64,000 nucleotides of DNA from the NCBI GenBank assembly GCA_024516155.1, contig JAJJXM010000017.1:806001-870000 (forward strand), read 5' to 3'. This stretch comes from Pyronema omphalodes. Taxonomy: Eukaryota > Ascomycota > Pezizomycetes > Pezizales > Pyronemataceae. The translations under genes were made by a program, and so were the position numbers. The notes below the pieces were generated by a model. It worked only from the letters and a program-made list of their open reading frames with translations, was not told where the DNA came from and searched no databases. The first letter of the stretch is position 1; each line of letters opens with the position of its first letter. Positions 34,718 to 45,597 of this stretch are shown here, piece after piece.

Positions 34718-37615
34718 TTTTGATTTGATTTGATTTGATTTTAATCATACACCGATCGAGGCCTCTAAGGCCTATGCGGGAGCTAAGTATCCGTTTTTCC
34801 TGTCCTCGCGGTTTAAACCGCCTAACGAGGCAACCCAATCTCCTTGTCCCCAAACTCCCCAGTTAGAAAAAATAGATATACGCAAAAGGCAAACCACCGC
34901 AAAAACACAAATAAACAAAACACTCTCGTACACAGTCTAGACAAACCCCGTACAGAAACTCATGCGTGACACCAAACTTGAGCCCAGCAATAACCGCCTT
35001 GCCGCACAACCACTAAAAGAATTCAAAGAAAAGAAAAAACAACCCCGCAATCCCGTGAATCCCCATCTCCAGGCCCACCAACCCCAGCCTATTCGTAGCG
35101 CCTGCCAATCTCCGTGGCTGCTAAATACTCCAACAACACCTTCGTACAGCCATCGTCGCTAAACAGATCCACCGCTTTGAGCCTTGCTCGTGGTCTCCAG
35201 CTCCGGCCCTTAATGGCATCCACCTCTTTCTTTAGTACCGCGTACTCACGCCTCCAGCGGTGACACTCTCCGAACAGGTGTCCCCGGGTTTGTCGGACAT
35301 TAGACGTGCACCACCAGCAGACGTCGGACTCTTGCTTTTTCACTCGAACGAGGTGGGTGCCGATAAGGGCATGTCCGGACGCAAGTTGAAGGAATACTGC
35401 GGAGCGGCGTTTAGGGAGAGAGCGGAGGGAGTCGCGCAAGCCCCATGTTTTGCGGGGACGGAAAGAACGGCTGTCTTTGGCTCGTTGTGATATCCATCGC
35501 TTGGTAATGTCGCGGCGGGTTTCAGTGGCTATGCGGTTGAGGTGGGCGAGTGACACCTCATGGGGGACCAAGCACTCGGGGGCGTCGCACCTCATCAGGG
35601 GCAGGGCAGTACATTGATGGTGGGTACCCAATTTTGCTGCGGCGTCAGCTGCTTCGTTTTCTGTGATCCCGCAGTGGCCTGGGACCCAGTGGAACTCGAC
35701 GGAGATGTCGTTGTTCCGGCGCAGCCAGCGGACTTCGTCGGCGATCAGCCGAGTGACGGATTGTCCTGGGCCTGGTTCGTCGGACTCCAGACGTCGGAGG
35801 GCTGCTTGGGCATCCGAAAAGATGGTGACGAGCGGGGGGGGGTTTAAGGATGACCCTGTCCAGGAAGCCATTGTCCCAGAGCTCTTTGAGGGCACGGTAC
35901 ATTGCGAACAGCTCGGCGTCGAACACCTCGGTGTGACGGCCTAGGTAGTGGTGAGAGCTGGTCAGAACACCGTCGACGTATCTCACGAGGCCCGATCCGG
36001 TGCGGTCTTCCATGCGGGACCCATCTGTCCAAATGCATATGGAGTCGAGGGTCCTCCAGGTTTTGGCGTAGGCTTCCGCTTCCGCTCGGGGGGCGATTGT
36101 GACGTTGCACCACTGACGATGGGGGTCGACGTGGTGGACAGGCTCAGCGGACGCAAAACCAGAAGAGGTCACTGCGCGCTGGGTGAGGTTGCGGATGACT
36201 ATGGCTGTCGGTGTGGGGCGATTGGGATCGGTGCTGACTGGCGGGAGCGGTCGAGTGATAAGCCGTGATCGGAATCGTGCTTCCCGACCTCGAACAATGG
36301 CTTCTGCTGGGCGAGTAGCTCCTTCAGCGAGTAGGAAGGCCAGAGGAGTCGTGCGCAGGCACCCCGTAACGGCGCGGGCCTGTTTGTTGAGCAGGAGCTG
36401 GAGACGAGAGAACCTACCGGCGTCTCGGGTGGGAAGGCGACGAGCAGCGTGGATTTCCGCGCCGTAAGTGGCCACGGATTGAACGACTGCTTGTTGGATG
36501 TTTGCAGTGCTGCCCGGGGGTAGACCCTGGGAGCGGCAGAGGCGAGCGAGGCGGGCATGTTGCTGACGGGCCTGGGTGAGCCACTTCTGGTGGTGGTGGT
36601 TCAGGGTGAGCTTGGGATCCAGCCAGAACCCTAGCCAGCGGACAGCGGAGTCGTTGAACGGCACATTGTGGATGACGCCGTCGTAGTGGATATCGACGGT
36701 CAGCGAGTCGGGGTTTGGGTTACCGCGTCGGCGGGAGAATAAGATGGCCTCTGTTTTGTCGGTCTCGAATCGGACGGCGTTGCGACGGGCCCACAGCAGG
36801 CTTAACTGGGCACACCGGGCGAGAGTGGAGGGGATTTCTGCTGCGTCGTTGCCCTCTGCAATCCATGTGACGTCGTCCACGAAGGACAGTCCCACCGTGC
36901 GTGGTAGCTCTGACTCGATCTTATTAGCAAGATCGGCGATATATATCAGGAAAAGGACGGGAGAAACAGGGGAGCCTTGTGGAAGCCCCGTGTTTGTGTC
37001 CATTGCCGGCCCAGAGTCTCCCCCAATCGAGATTTCCACTTTGCGGTCCTCCAAGAAGCTCGCAACCCACCGGACGAGATCTCCGTCTATGTGATATCAT
37101 CTCATCTTCTCAACCAAGCAGTAAGGATTAACCGTTGGGAAGGCACCTTTGATGTCCATCATCAGGGCTCCTGCGATTTTTCTCCTTTCCCATGCTCCCT
37201 CCACCGCTTCTATCAGCACCGCCGCCGCGTCTACTGCTGACCTTCCTCTTCTGCCTCCAAACTGTCCTACATGAAAAGCCCCCTTTTTCTCCGCTTGCTC
37301 TGCGATCATCATCGCCGCTACCTTTTCAACCAGAGTCCCCATGCGGCTCAAAAGGGAGATCACCTGGAAGCTTTTGGCTTTTGAGTAAGACGTCTTCCCA
37401 GGCTTGGGAATGCATACCCCTTTCGCTACCTTCCAGTCGTGAGGATGATAACCTAAACGCAGGCACTGGGTGACGACAGCGGTCACTCTATCAGGGTCCC
37501 ACTGCATGAGAGCCTTTATGATTGGCACTCCCAGGCTATCACCTCCCGGGGCCTTCGAATTGCTCTGCTGGTTAATTGCAGCAGCGACAACTTCCTGCGT
37601 GACCCACGAGTGAGC
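34718..37615 (-). mobile_element. LINE copy 2, segment 1 (3' part: RT, RNase H, 3' UTR)
   Basis: Minus-strand counterpart of LINE copy 1. The 3' end is at about 34718 with four to five GATTT units (complement of the tail). Coding content: RT from SNSKAPGGDSLG through DIKGAFPTVN, GLPQGSPVSPVLF and SFVDDVTW, RNase H (WTDGS, FSDAQAAL, HWVPGHCGITENEAAD), and the CCHC end CWWCTSNVRQTRGHLFGEC. Defects are an in-frame TGA at 37099-37097 and a frameshift at the nine-base G/C run 35834-35842 within RNase H. It is cut at 37615 by a solo LTR; the 5-bp TSD TGAGC (37611-37615) reappears at 38754-38758 and the protein continues across the gap. Confidence 0.93.
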
Positions 37616-38753
37616 TGTCACGGCTCGAGAATTATTACCTTCCCCCTCCTCGTCATTCATTCACCTATTGTCATTCGCTTCATTATCCAGCACTCCTTTG
37701 TTTATTTATTTCTATTATCCTTCGGTCTTCGATCATCACTCGTCACTCGCCTGGGTTAGGGTTACGCTCAATTCCCAAATTGTCAAAAAGGTCACGTGAC
37801 TTACCCCCAGGGTTAGGGGTCAGCTCGGATCCCTTTTCGGAAATTCCATACCTACGGTCTACCGATCATCTTATCCGATTAGATAAGATCGGTCACGTGT
37901 TCTAATCAATAGTAGATCAGTATGCACGCGCACTGGTCTACTAATGTGCGCACACGTGACTAGGACTAGGGCACTATCATCTTATCGATAAGATAAGATC
38001 TGGTCATGTGACCTTATCAGTATTGCACCATCTTTCCAATCGCAGCTGATCTGGATTCACGTGACTAGGGTTAGGGTTGCACCCGCACGCACACAAACTA
38101 GGGTTAGGTTTGTGACCGTACGCGCACAGCTAGGGTTAGGGTTACGGACGCTCGCGCACGATTAGGGTTACAGAAGCGCGCGCGTGACTACGCTTAGGGT
38201 TACGCTAGCGCGCACGCGAACTACGCTACCGCGCACGCCAGTTACGCTATCGCGCACGCGAGAAAGCTAACGAGCGCGCGACGAGGCTGTGCATGCAAAC
38301 ACGCTAATTTGGTACGAACCGGTTAGCGCGTCTAGAACGCGCAACCGCGACCGCGTTGTTTACTTAGTTATTTTTCGGGAAAATTCTGCAAGTAGTGGCT
38401 CGGCGTGTAAGGAGGAAAAATTGTATATAAGAGGATTGTTTCTTTGTTTGTTTATTTTGTTTTTCTTTTCTCCTTACACAGTTATTTGTTTATTTACAAA
38501 TTCAAATACTTTGTCGAAATCTTTGTTTACGTCCTCGTTCTCGTCCCCGTCTTTGGATCTCTTTGTCCCTTGAAATCTTTGTTTATTTCCTTAACTTCTA
38601 AACACAGAAAGTCTTTAAGTTGATGCTAGACACAGCTTAAGAGTTTCTAACGTTGAAGTTATTATAAGGTTATATCCATTGAACTCAAGAGTGAATGATT
38701 GAGAAGAGCCCTCAGGTTCTCCGTCAGCTATCTCTCCCTTGTTCGCCGTTACA
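37616..38753 (+). mobile_element. solo LTR of family C, inserted in the LINE
   Basis: 1,138 bp, starting TGTCACGGCTCGAG and ending CGCCGTTACA, flanked by TSD TGAGC. It is a close copy of the 5' LTR of element C at 56965-58079. TATATAA lies at 38424-38430 and the presumed RNA start ACACAGTTAT at 38476-38485. Internal sequence is absent, so it arose by LTR-LTR recombination. It contains several TTAGGGTT words and CpG-rich near-palindromic stretches (GCGCGC, GCGCACGCG). Confidence 0.95.
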
Positions 38754-39361
38754 TGAGCCTCCCCAGCAGGGCCTCTCGAGTGCCAACCTCCCTCATACTC
38801 GTTGGGCGGTGGGAATGAGACATCGGCAAGCATGCGTCTCTTGTCCTCCTCCGTTTCCGCACGATTTCCCCGTTCGTCCTCAATGGTCCCCACCATCACA
38901 GACGCCCGCGGTTGGGTCGTACGGAGCACCGTCCAGACTGCATTGCCATCCGCAGATTCGAGAAAAGAGCCCCAACAGCTTCTCTTTTCTTTCCTCTGGA
39001 GACGAAGATATGCATTCCGGCGTTCCTTCTCTTCCTCCGGAGCTGCACGGCCCGCCTTCACTGCTCGTCGAGTGCGACCATATGATCGGCGCGCTGACTT
39101 GATTTCGGTGCCCCACCACCGTTTCGAGCGAGCAGTGATGCGGATCTTGCGCGCATGTGCGTCCCAGAGTGCCGTCAAAGTCTCCCGTATCCAAACCACC
39201 TCTGTCCCCACCTCTTCCTCCGAGCAACGACTGGAGAGTAGCGGTCTGCGTTCACTTTGATGGCGATAATCTAACGCCGCTTTCTTCGCTCTCTCCTCGT
39301 CCTCAAGCCATTCCTTCACCGCCCACCCTCTCGTGGGTGAGTCATAGTCTTCCGGCACCGT
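38754..39361 (-). mobile_element. LINE copy 2, segment 2 (end of endonuclease to RT)
   Basis: Encodes on the minus strand the region between endonuclease and RT (PEDYDSPTRGWAVKEWL, ARKIRITARSKRWW, RRMLADVSFPPPN), collinear with LINE copy 1 and without a stop. It is bounded by the TSD TGAGC on the left and by ACCGT (39357-39361), the TSD of element A, on the right. Confidence 0.93.
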
Positions 39362-40120
39362 TGTCACGAACCGCTAGGGATATGCTTCTGGGAGGGATTG
39401 TAACCACAGCTGGGCTGTGGTTCGTGGGTGTGACGCTGGGGATGGCGTACGTCACGGTTAGGGTTTAAGCGAAGAGGTGGAGCTAGGGCTAGGCGAGAGG
39501 AGTTAGGGTTAAGCGAGGGACAAGGGGGTAAGTGCGGGGTGGAACGAGGAGGGTTTCCTCGAGGTTTGGATTATGTTTTGCTTATGTTTTGTATTGTGTT
39601 ATGCTTATGTTTTGTATTGTGTTTTGCTTATGTTTTGTATTTGTTTTGTATTATGTTTTGGTTTATGTTTGTATTGTGTTTTAGTTAGGTTTTGGGAGTC
39701 ACGGTGGAGCGAGGGGTGTCTCATGATGGATGGAATATCTGCGGGTCAGATGAAGTTGGGAAATCACATGAGCACAGGGACAAAGGTATATAAGGGGACA
39801 TTTGTATTTCATTAGTCTAGTACGCAATCAATTATCTATTTACACAAATCCTATCTACACACTGCAGTTCTATCATCTAAACCGTGACCACAAACCCAGC
39901 CCATCCCAACATACTTACCCATCCCGAATACCTACCTATCCCCCACCCAGATCCCCATCCGACGATCCTATCAGAGGCAACGCTGCAGGGACATCCTGTG
40001 TACAAGGTAAGTACTGCCTGAGCCCGTGACTAACTCACCTAGAAGTCCAGAGCCGAACCCGATTGCATAGCAATCCGACGGTTGTATCGCCTGTCGGCCG
40101 TGTGTAGCCGGATTTTGACA
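39362..40120 (+). repeat. 5' LTR of element A
   Basis: Begins TGTCACGAACCGC and ends GGATTTTGACA. It contains TTAGGGTT words (about 39459 and 39503), a run of TATGTTTTG-type repeats (39570-39690), TATATAA at 39787-39793, and the presumed RNA start at 39822. Confidence 0.96.
39787..39831 (+). promoter_or_regulatory. LTR A TATA box and presumed transcript start
   Basis: TATATAA at 39787-39793 lies 35 bases before ACGCAATCAA (39822-39831). That decamer is the exact complement of the primer-binding site at 40122-40131, so the transcript most likely begins there. Confidence 0.7.
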
Positions 40121-40131
40121 TTTGATTGCGT
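40121..40131 (+). promoter_or_regulatory. self-primer binding site of element A
   Basis: TTTGATTGCGT directly follows the 5' LTR. It does not begin with TGG as tRNA-primed sites do. Ten bases pair with the presumed 5' end of the element's mRNA, as in Tf1-type self-priming. Confidence 0.75.
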
Positions 40132-40213
40132 CCTCCGAACGACACCCGATACAACTAAGGAAGCACGAAGGGCTTCAACCACAACTAAGAAAAAATAAGA
40201 AACAACCAATACC

Positions 40214-41295
40214 GTGGATCCGTTCCGATTGCAGGAGCTGAGCGAGGTTATCGAAAGGGAAGCCACCGGTCCAGCGAGCCCAGTAACCCCCGAACACCGA
40301 TCCCGCCCACAGACTCCGGATTCACCGGGACCAGCACAGATTCCCGAGGACATAGCCTCCATAATGGCCTCTCAACAGGGAACGAGCGGTATGACGCCAC
40401 CCTCGGTCGTGATGACCCAGGAGCAGCTTCAACAACTGTTCCAACAACTCACCTATCGAACCTCTCCGACCAGTAATCCCAAGGTCGAGGATCCCGAACT
40501 CTATCACGGCGAGAGGACGAATTCGGGCTTTCCTAACTCAGTGCGAGCTGAAGTTCAACTGTGAACCGAACAGGTTCGACAGTGATATTAAAAAGGTTAA
40601 TTACGCCAGTTCGCGGTGCCGGGGAAATGCGTGGTCATGGATTGAACCCTCCATCGAGAGGGGGAGGAGCACGTACACCACCTGGGAGGCATTCAAGACT
40701 GCCGTCTCGAGAGCATTTGGAGAGGCGGATTCAAGGGAAGTAGCGAGGAGGAAATTCAAAAATGTCCGTCAGGGAAATCGGTCCGCCGCAGCGTATTGGG
40801 CCGAGTTCCAGAGAATCATCGCGGACCTGCGTTACAACGACGAAATCTACATTGATCAGTTCAGCGATGGACTTCATGTGGACGTACAAAGGCAACTCGC
40901 CATCCTCGAGACCCGTCCGACGAAGATAATCGATTTCGCAAACAAAGCAATTGCATTGGACAACCGGCTGTTCAATTTCCGGACCCTGCGAAACCGATTC
41001 GAACCTCAGTACCAGAATTTCCATCCGAGGAACGGCCACCAGGGATCGACCTTCTCGGAACCCGAGCCGATGGAACTGGATGCCACTCGGAGGGGCAGGC
41101 CTAGGGATAGGACCGAGGAAGAGAAACGACGGAAAAAACAACGAGTGTTTCAACTGCGGGAAGACGGGCCACTATGCCGCCAAATGCCCCCACAAGAAAC
41201 CAATGGGGGAACGACGAACGTACCGGGCGGCAGAAGCCAACATCGACGAGGAACAAGTCGAAGAAAGAGCGGGAAAAGAGGATCCCCAGGAGTAA
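40214..41295 (+). pseudogene. gag of element A (frameshifted; no AUG start)
   Basis: The N-terminal frame matches Gag B from DPFRLQELSE onward, but the codon before Asp is GTG (40214) in the context ACC GTG GA. An in-frame TAA lies six codons upstream and no ATG precedes the conserved part. Frameshifts occur near 40528 and in an A-run near 41132. The capsid-like region continues (ASSRCRGNAWSW, FKNVRQGNRSAAAYWAEF, DGLHVDVQRQLAIL), and the end carries the zinc knuckle CFNCGKTGHYAAKC. The frame closes with GKEDPQE and TAA at 41293-41295. The slippery heptamer GGGAAAA is at 41271-41277. Gag proteins form the particle and bind the element RNA. Confidence 0.88.
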
Positions 41296-44200
41296 AAAAA
41301 CAAGGTGGACTTCTGGGGACGAAGAGTTCCGCCGAACCAGACAATCCGGAACCAGCCTACATGATATCGAGCGTAGGGCCATACCGGCGAGATGAAAAGA
41401 TCATATTGAAAGTAGTAATAAAAGGAAAAGATAATCGAGAACACACCACGACGGCCATGGTGGACTGTGGAGCGATGGAGAACTTCATCGATAAGGAATA
41501 TGTGGAAAAGGTGGGGATTCCGTTGAAAAAGAAGGACGTCCCACGAAGGGTGTTGGCAGTGGACGGACGAGAGATAGCTAGTGGACCAGTCACCCACGAA
41601 GCTATGGTAAGATTACAGATCAACAACCATCAGGAGGATATTCGGGTGCATTGTATCACGATTGGAAACTCACCTATCATTGTGGGACTTCCATGGCTCC
41701 GAACGCACAACCCCAGTATCGACTGGAACGAGGGAAGAGTTACGTTCGACTCGGCGCGTTGCGCTAAGAGGTGCCTAGGGACCTCGACCTCACCTCACGC
41801 GACCACGGTAACGGAAAACGACGCTATTCAGCAATGTCGACTGGACACTGCGCAGGCCGCAGCCAGGGAAGAAAGAATATGCGAAGCAAGTTGGGAAGAA
41901 AGGAAGGGAAACCTGGGGAAGTAGAACGAAGGAAAAAGGAACAAGAAGCGGCGCCGTGGCGAAGAAGGATCGGAAAGGACCAGGAAAGAGAGGGGGAAGA
42001 GGAGCAACAAGGAAGGGTCCAAGTCGGGGCACAAGATGATCTCCTTCGAAGGGAGTTCGAGGAGGACATGGGAAAGGACGAAGAAGAAGAGGAGCTACAA
42101 GGAACCTGGGAAGACGGACAAGGTGATCCTCTTCAAATAAGGGTCGAGAAGGACCAGGAGGAGGAGGAACGAAAAGAGATCGAAGGTAGCGAACAAAACG
42201 ATCCTTTTCGAATGCAGACTGAGGAAAAGGACGGGAAAGAGGAGGAATGGAAAGAGTCCCGGGATGCTGCACAAAACGATCCTTTTCGAATGCAGCCCGA
42301 AGGGAAAGAAGAAAAGGAGGAACGGAAACGGACCCGGGGAACTGCACAGAACGACCCTTTTCGAATGCAGCCCGAGGAAGGGGAAGAAATAAAAGAGGAA
42401 CGGAAACGGATCCGGGATGATGCAGAAAGGGATCCTTTTCGAATGCAGGCCGATGGAAACGAGGGAGATGGGGAGGATGAGGAGGAATCGGAAGGAAACT
42501 TTGACTGGATCGCTTACGCCGCCATGGGATCGCTACAGGATGAGCGGTATGGCTCCGTTCGGGAACCCGTATCCCAGGGTTCAGCCAAACAGCAGGAACC
42601 GACCCCGCGTTCGGCTGGTGACATTGTTCCGGTCGAATATCACGACTTCCTTGCATGTATTCGATAAGGAAGAAGTGTCGGGACGACCCCCACACCGCCA
42701 TCACGACCATCGGATTCCGTTGGTGAAGGGAGGGGTTCCACCATTCGAACCCCTTCGAGCATTGGACGAGGGAAGGTTGAAAACGTTAAGAGAATACTTG
42801 GACACGAGCCTGGAGAAGGGATGGATACGCCGCTCGACATCACCGGCGGGGGCCCCGATTCATTTTGTGAAAAAGAAGGATGGCACACTAAGACTCTGTG
42901 TCGATTATCGGGGGCTTAACGAGATCACATGTGAAAGATAGAACACCTCTCCCGTTGATAGGGGAAGCGTTGGATCGACTATCCAACGCAAAGATATACA
43001 CGAAACTCGACGTACGGGACGCCTATCATAACCTGCGAATCGCAAAGGGAGACGAATGGAAGACCGCTTTTCGGACGAAATACGGTCTTTTTGAATATTT
43101 GGTCATGCCATTCGGTCTTACCAACGCTCCAGCATCCTTTCAGAGGTGGATGAACGAGGTCCTCAGCGACTATCTAGACATCTTCTGTCTGGCATACCTC
43201 GACGACATCCTCATCTACTCGGATGATCTGCAGCAACACCAACAGCATGTGAGAAAGGTTTTGGAACGGGTGGATAAGGTAAAGTTGAGGCTCAAGGCCT
43301 CAAAATGCGAGTTTCACACCACGGAGACGGAGTACTTGGGATATATCATCTCACCAACGGGGATAAGGATGGATCCTGAGAAGGTAAGAGCAGTGGCAGA
43401 ATGGAGGGAACCGACAAACGTAAAGGGAATCCAGAGTTTCATAGGGATTCGCCAACTTCTATAGGAGGTTTATCCGGGATTTTAGCAAGATTACGGCGCC
43501 TCTTACAAAACTGACGAGGAAGGATGTAACATGGAAATGGGACGACGCGGCTAAATCAGCATTCGAACAGCTGAAACGGGCAATGATTTCTGAACCTATC
43601 CTACGACATTTTGACCCCACAAAACCCTTAACCCTGGAGACAGATGCGTCGGATTACGCCATCGGAGCAGTCTGCTCGCAGCCGGACGACCAAGGCATCC
43701 TACATCCCTTGGGATATTTCTCGCGCAAACTGAAGGACCCGGAATTAAATTACGATATACACGATAAAGAACTCCTCGCCATAGTTGAAGGCCTAAATAA
43801 ATGGGGTACCTACTGCAAGAATACTCGACACAAGATTACTATACTGACGGACCATAAAAATTTGGAATATTGGACTACAAAAAAAGACCTAAACCTACGG
43901 CAAGCAAGGTGGGCGGAAATGTGGGCGAATTACGACTTCGCAATAACGTATCGACCCGGCAAACTGGCGGGAAAGCCCGACATCCTATCCAGAGAATCAG
44001 GAGATTCTCCTTGGGAAGGGGAGCTGAAACACAGGCAGAACAGGGAACGAGTTCTTTTGCCGCCGCAGACCTTCTGGATCAACTCCTGCCGAGGTCATGG
44101 AGATACAGGTCGACGAGGAATTGTTAAAAGAAATCCAACAGAAAACAAGGGAGGATCAGGAGATACAGGAGATATTAAGGAAATTACGAACTGCGGAGAA

Positions 44201-45592
44201 GATAGACCGGGAAGGTGGCATTGGGACTTTGCGAAGAACGAGAGGGGCTGTTGCTGTATGAGGGGTTAATATGGGTACCAGACGACCACGAGTTGCGGCT
44301 ACGGCTCCTACATGACCACCATGATGCACTCGTTGCGGGACACCCAGGGACGGGCGAGGACCTTGGAGCTAATCAGTAGGAATTATTATTGGCCTCAGCA
44401 ACGCCAATATGTCAACCGATACGTAGACCACTGCGATACCTGCAAGAGGATTAAGCCAGTTAGGCACGCTCCTTTCGGGCTCCTGAAGCCCTTACAGCCA
44501 CCATCGAGGCCGTGGGATTCGGTGTCCATGGATTTTATCACTGGACTGCCGTCAAGAGGAGGAAACAACGCCCTATGGGTAATTGTGGATCGGTTCACGA
44601 AGATGGCTCACTTCGTGGCCTGTGCGGATACGATGGGGCCGAAGGAACTGGCGGATGGATTCCTGAGGCATGTGGTCAGGGCCCACGGACTTCCTAACGA
44701 TATCGTCTCCGACCGCGGGTCTCTATTCACCTCGACGTTTTGGAAGCGAGTGATGGGGGCAATGGGGACGTCAAGGAAGCTCAGCACCGCATTCCACCCC
44801 GAGACCGACGGACAGACCGAACGCACGAACGCCACCCTCGAACAGTACCTGCGGGCGTACTGCAATTACCAGCAGGACGACTGGGAAAAGCTACTCCCAA
44901 TGGCGGAGTTTTGCTATAACAACACTCAATCCGAGACAACAAAGGTAACCCCCTTTTTCGCGAATTATGGGTATCATCCGCGGTTCGCACCCAGCCTAGG
45001 AAAAATAGAAGGAGGATTCCCGGAGGTGGCGGAATACGTCTCAGCCCTCACCAACCTCCACCGGGAACTACAGGCAGAAATCGGATATGCACAGGCTGCC
45101 CAGGCAGAACAGGCAAATCGGAAGAGACACCCGGATCCCGTACTGAGGGAGGGGGATAGGGTGTGGTTGCGGAGGAAAAACGTGAAGACAACTCGCCCAT
45201 CCAGCAAGTTGGATTACAAGCTGATGGGACCATACACCATCCTCGAGCGAGTGGGGACAAGAGCGTATAAATTGGATCTCCCCGCCAGTGTGAAAATACA
45301 CCCCGTATTCCACATCTCATTGCTCGAGCTGGCTCAACCCACCCTTACACCGATCCCCGGGCACGTCCAACCTCCTCCCCCACCGATTGTTATTGAGGAC
45401 GAAGAGGAATGGGAAGTGGAGGAGATAGTTGATTCCCGCTATCATCGAAACCGACTCCAGTATCGTGTACGTTGGACGGGATTCCCTGACCCCGACCGAA
45501 CCTGGTACCCATCGGAGAACTTCACGAATTCCCCCGACGCTATTCGACGATTCCACACAACCTACCCAAGAAAACCGGCCCCAAGGTTGTAA
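41271..45592 (+). pseudogene. pol of element A: protease, RT, RNase H, integrase, chromodomain (several frameshifts)
   Basis: Entered in the -1 frame at GGGAAAA. Protease: MVDCGAMENFIDKEY and IVGLPWLRTHNP. An acidic tandem-repeat linker follows (42125-42500). [40 protein letters not shown]. RNase H: LETDASDYAIGAVC. Integrase: CDTCKRIKP of the HHCC finger and the DDE residues in MDFITGLP, VSDRGSLF and HPETDGQTERTN. Chromodomain at the end: EWEVEEIVDSRY and VRWTGFPDPDRTWYP. Single-base frameshifts lie near 41800-41900, 42648, 42922, 43447, about 44090, about 44225 and about 44320. The last frame (44312-45592) is intact for integrase and chromodomain. Chromodomains steer integration to histone-marked chromatin in related elements. 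Confidence 0.93.
42125..42453 (+). repeat. acidic tandem repeat inside pol of A (DPFRMQ units)
   Basis: GATCCTTTTCGAATGCAG and close variants start at 42200, 42278, 42353 and 42431, with a weaker copy at 42125; the period is 75-78 bases. Each unit encodes about 25 residues, beginning DPFRMQ and continuing with Glu/Lys/Arg-rich sequence. Periods are multiples of three, so the frame is kept. Element B has no such array between protease and RT. Confidence 0.9.
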
Positions 45593-45597
45593 GAACC

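Noticed and set aside
40561..40600. tRNA gene suggested by GGTTCGA words
   Set aside because: The word occurs in gag coding sequence with no acceptor stem or cloverleaf around it; no tRNA was recognised anywhere in the window.
41790..42710. 306-codon antisense frame rich in Phe, Pro and Arg
   Set aside because: Mirror of the acidic tandem repeat of element A pol; periodicity in threes keeps the antisense open.
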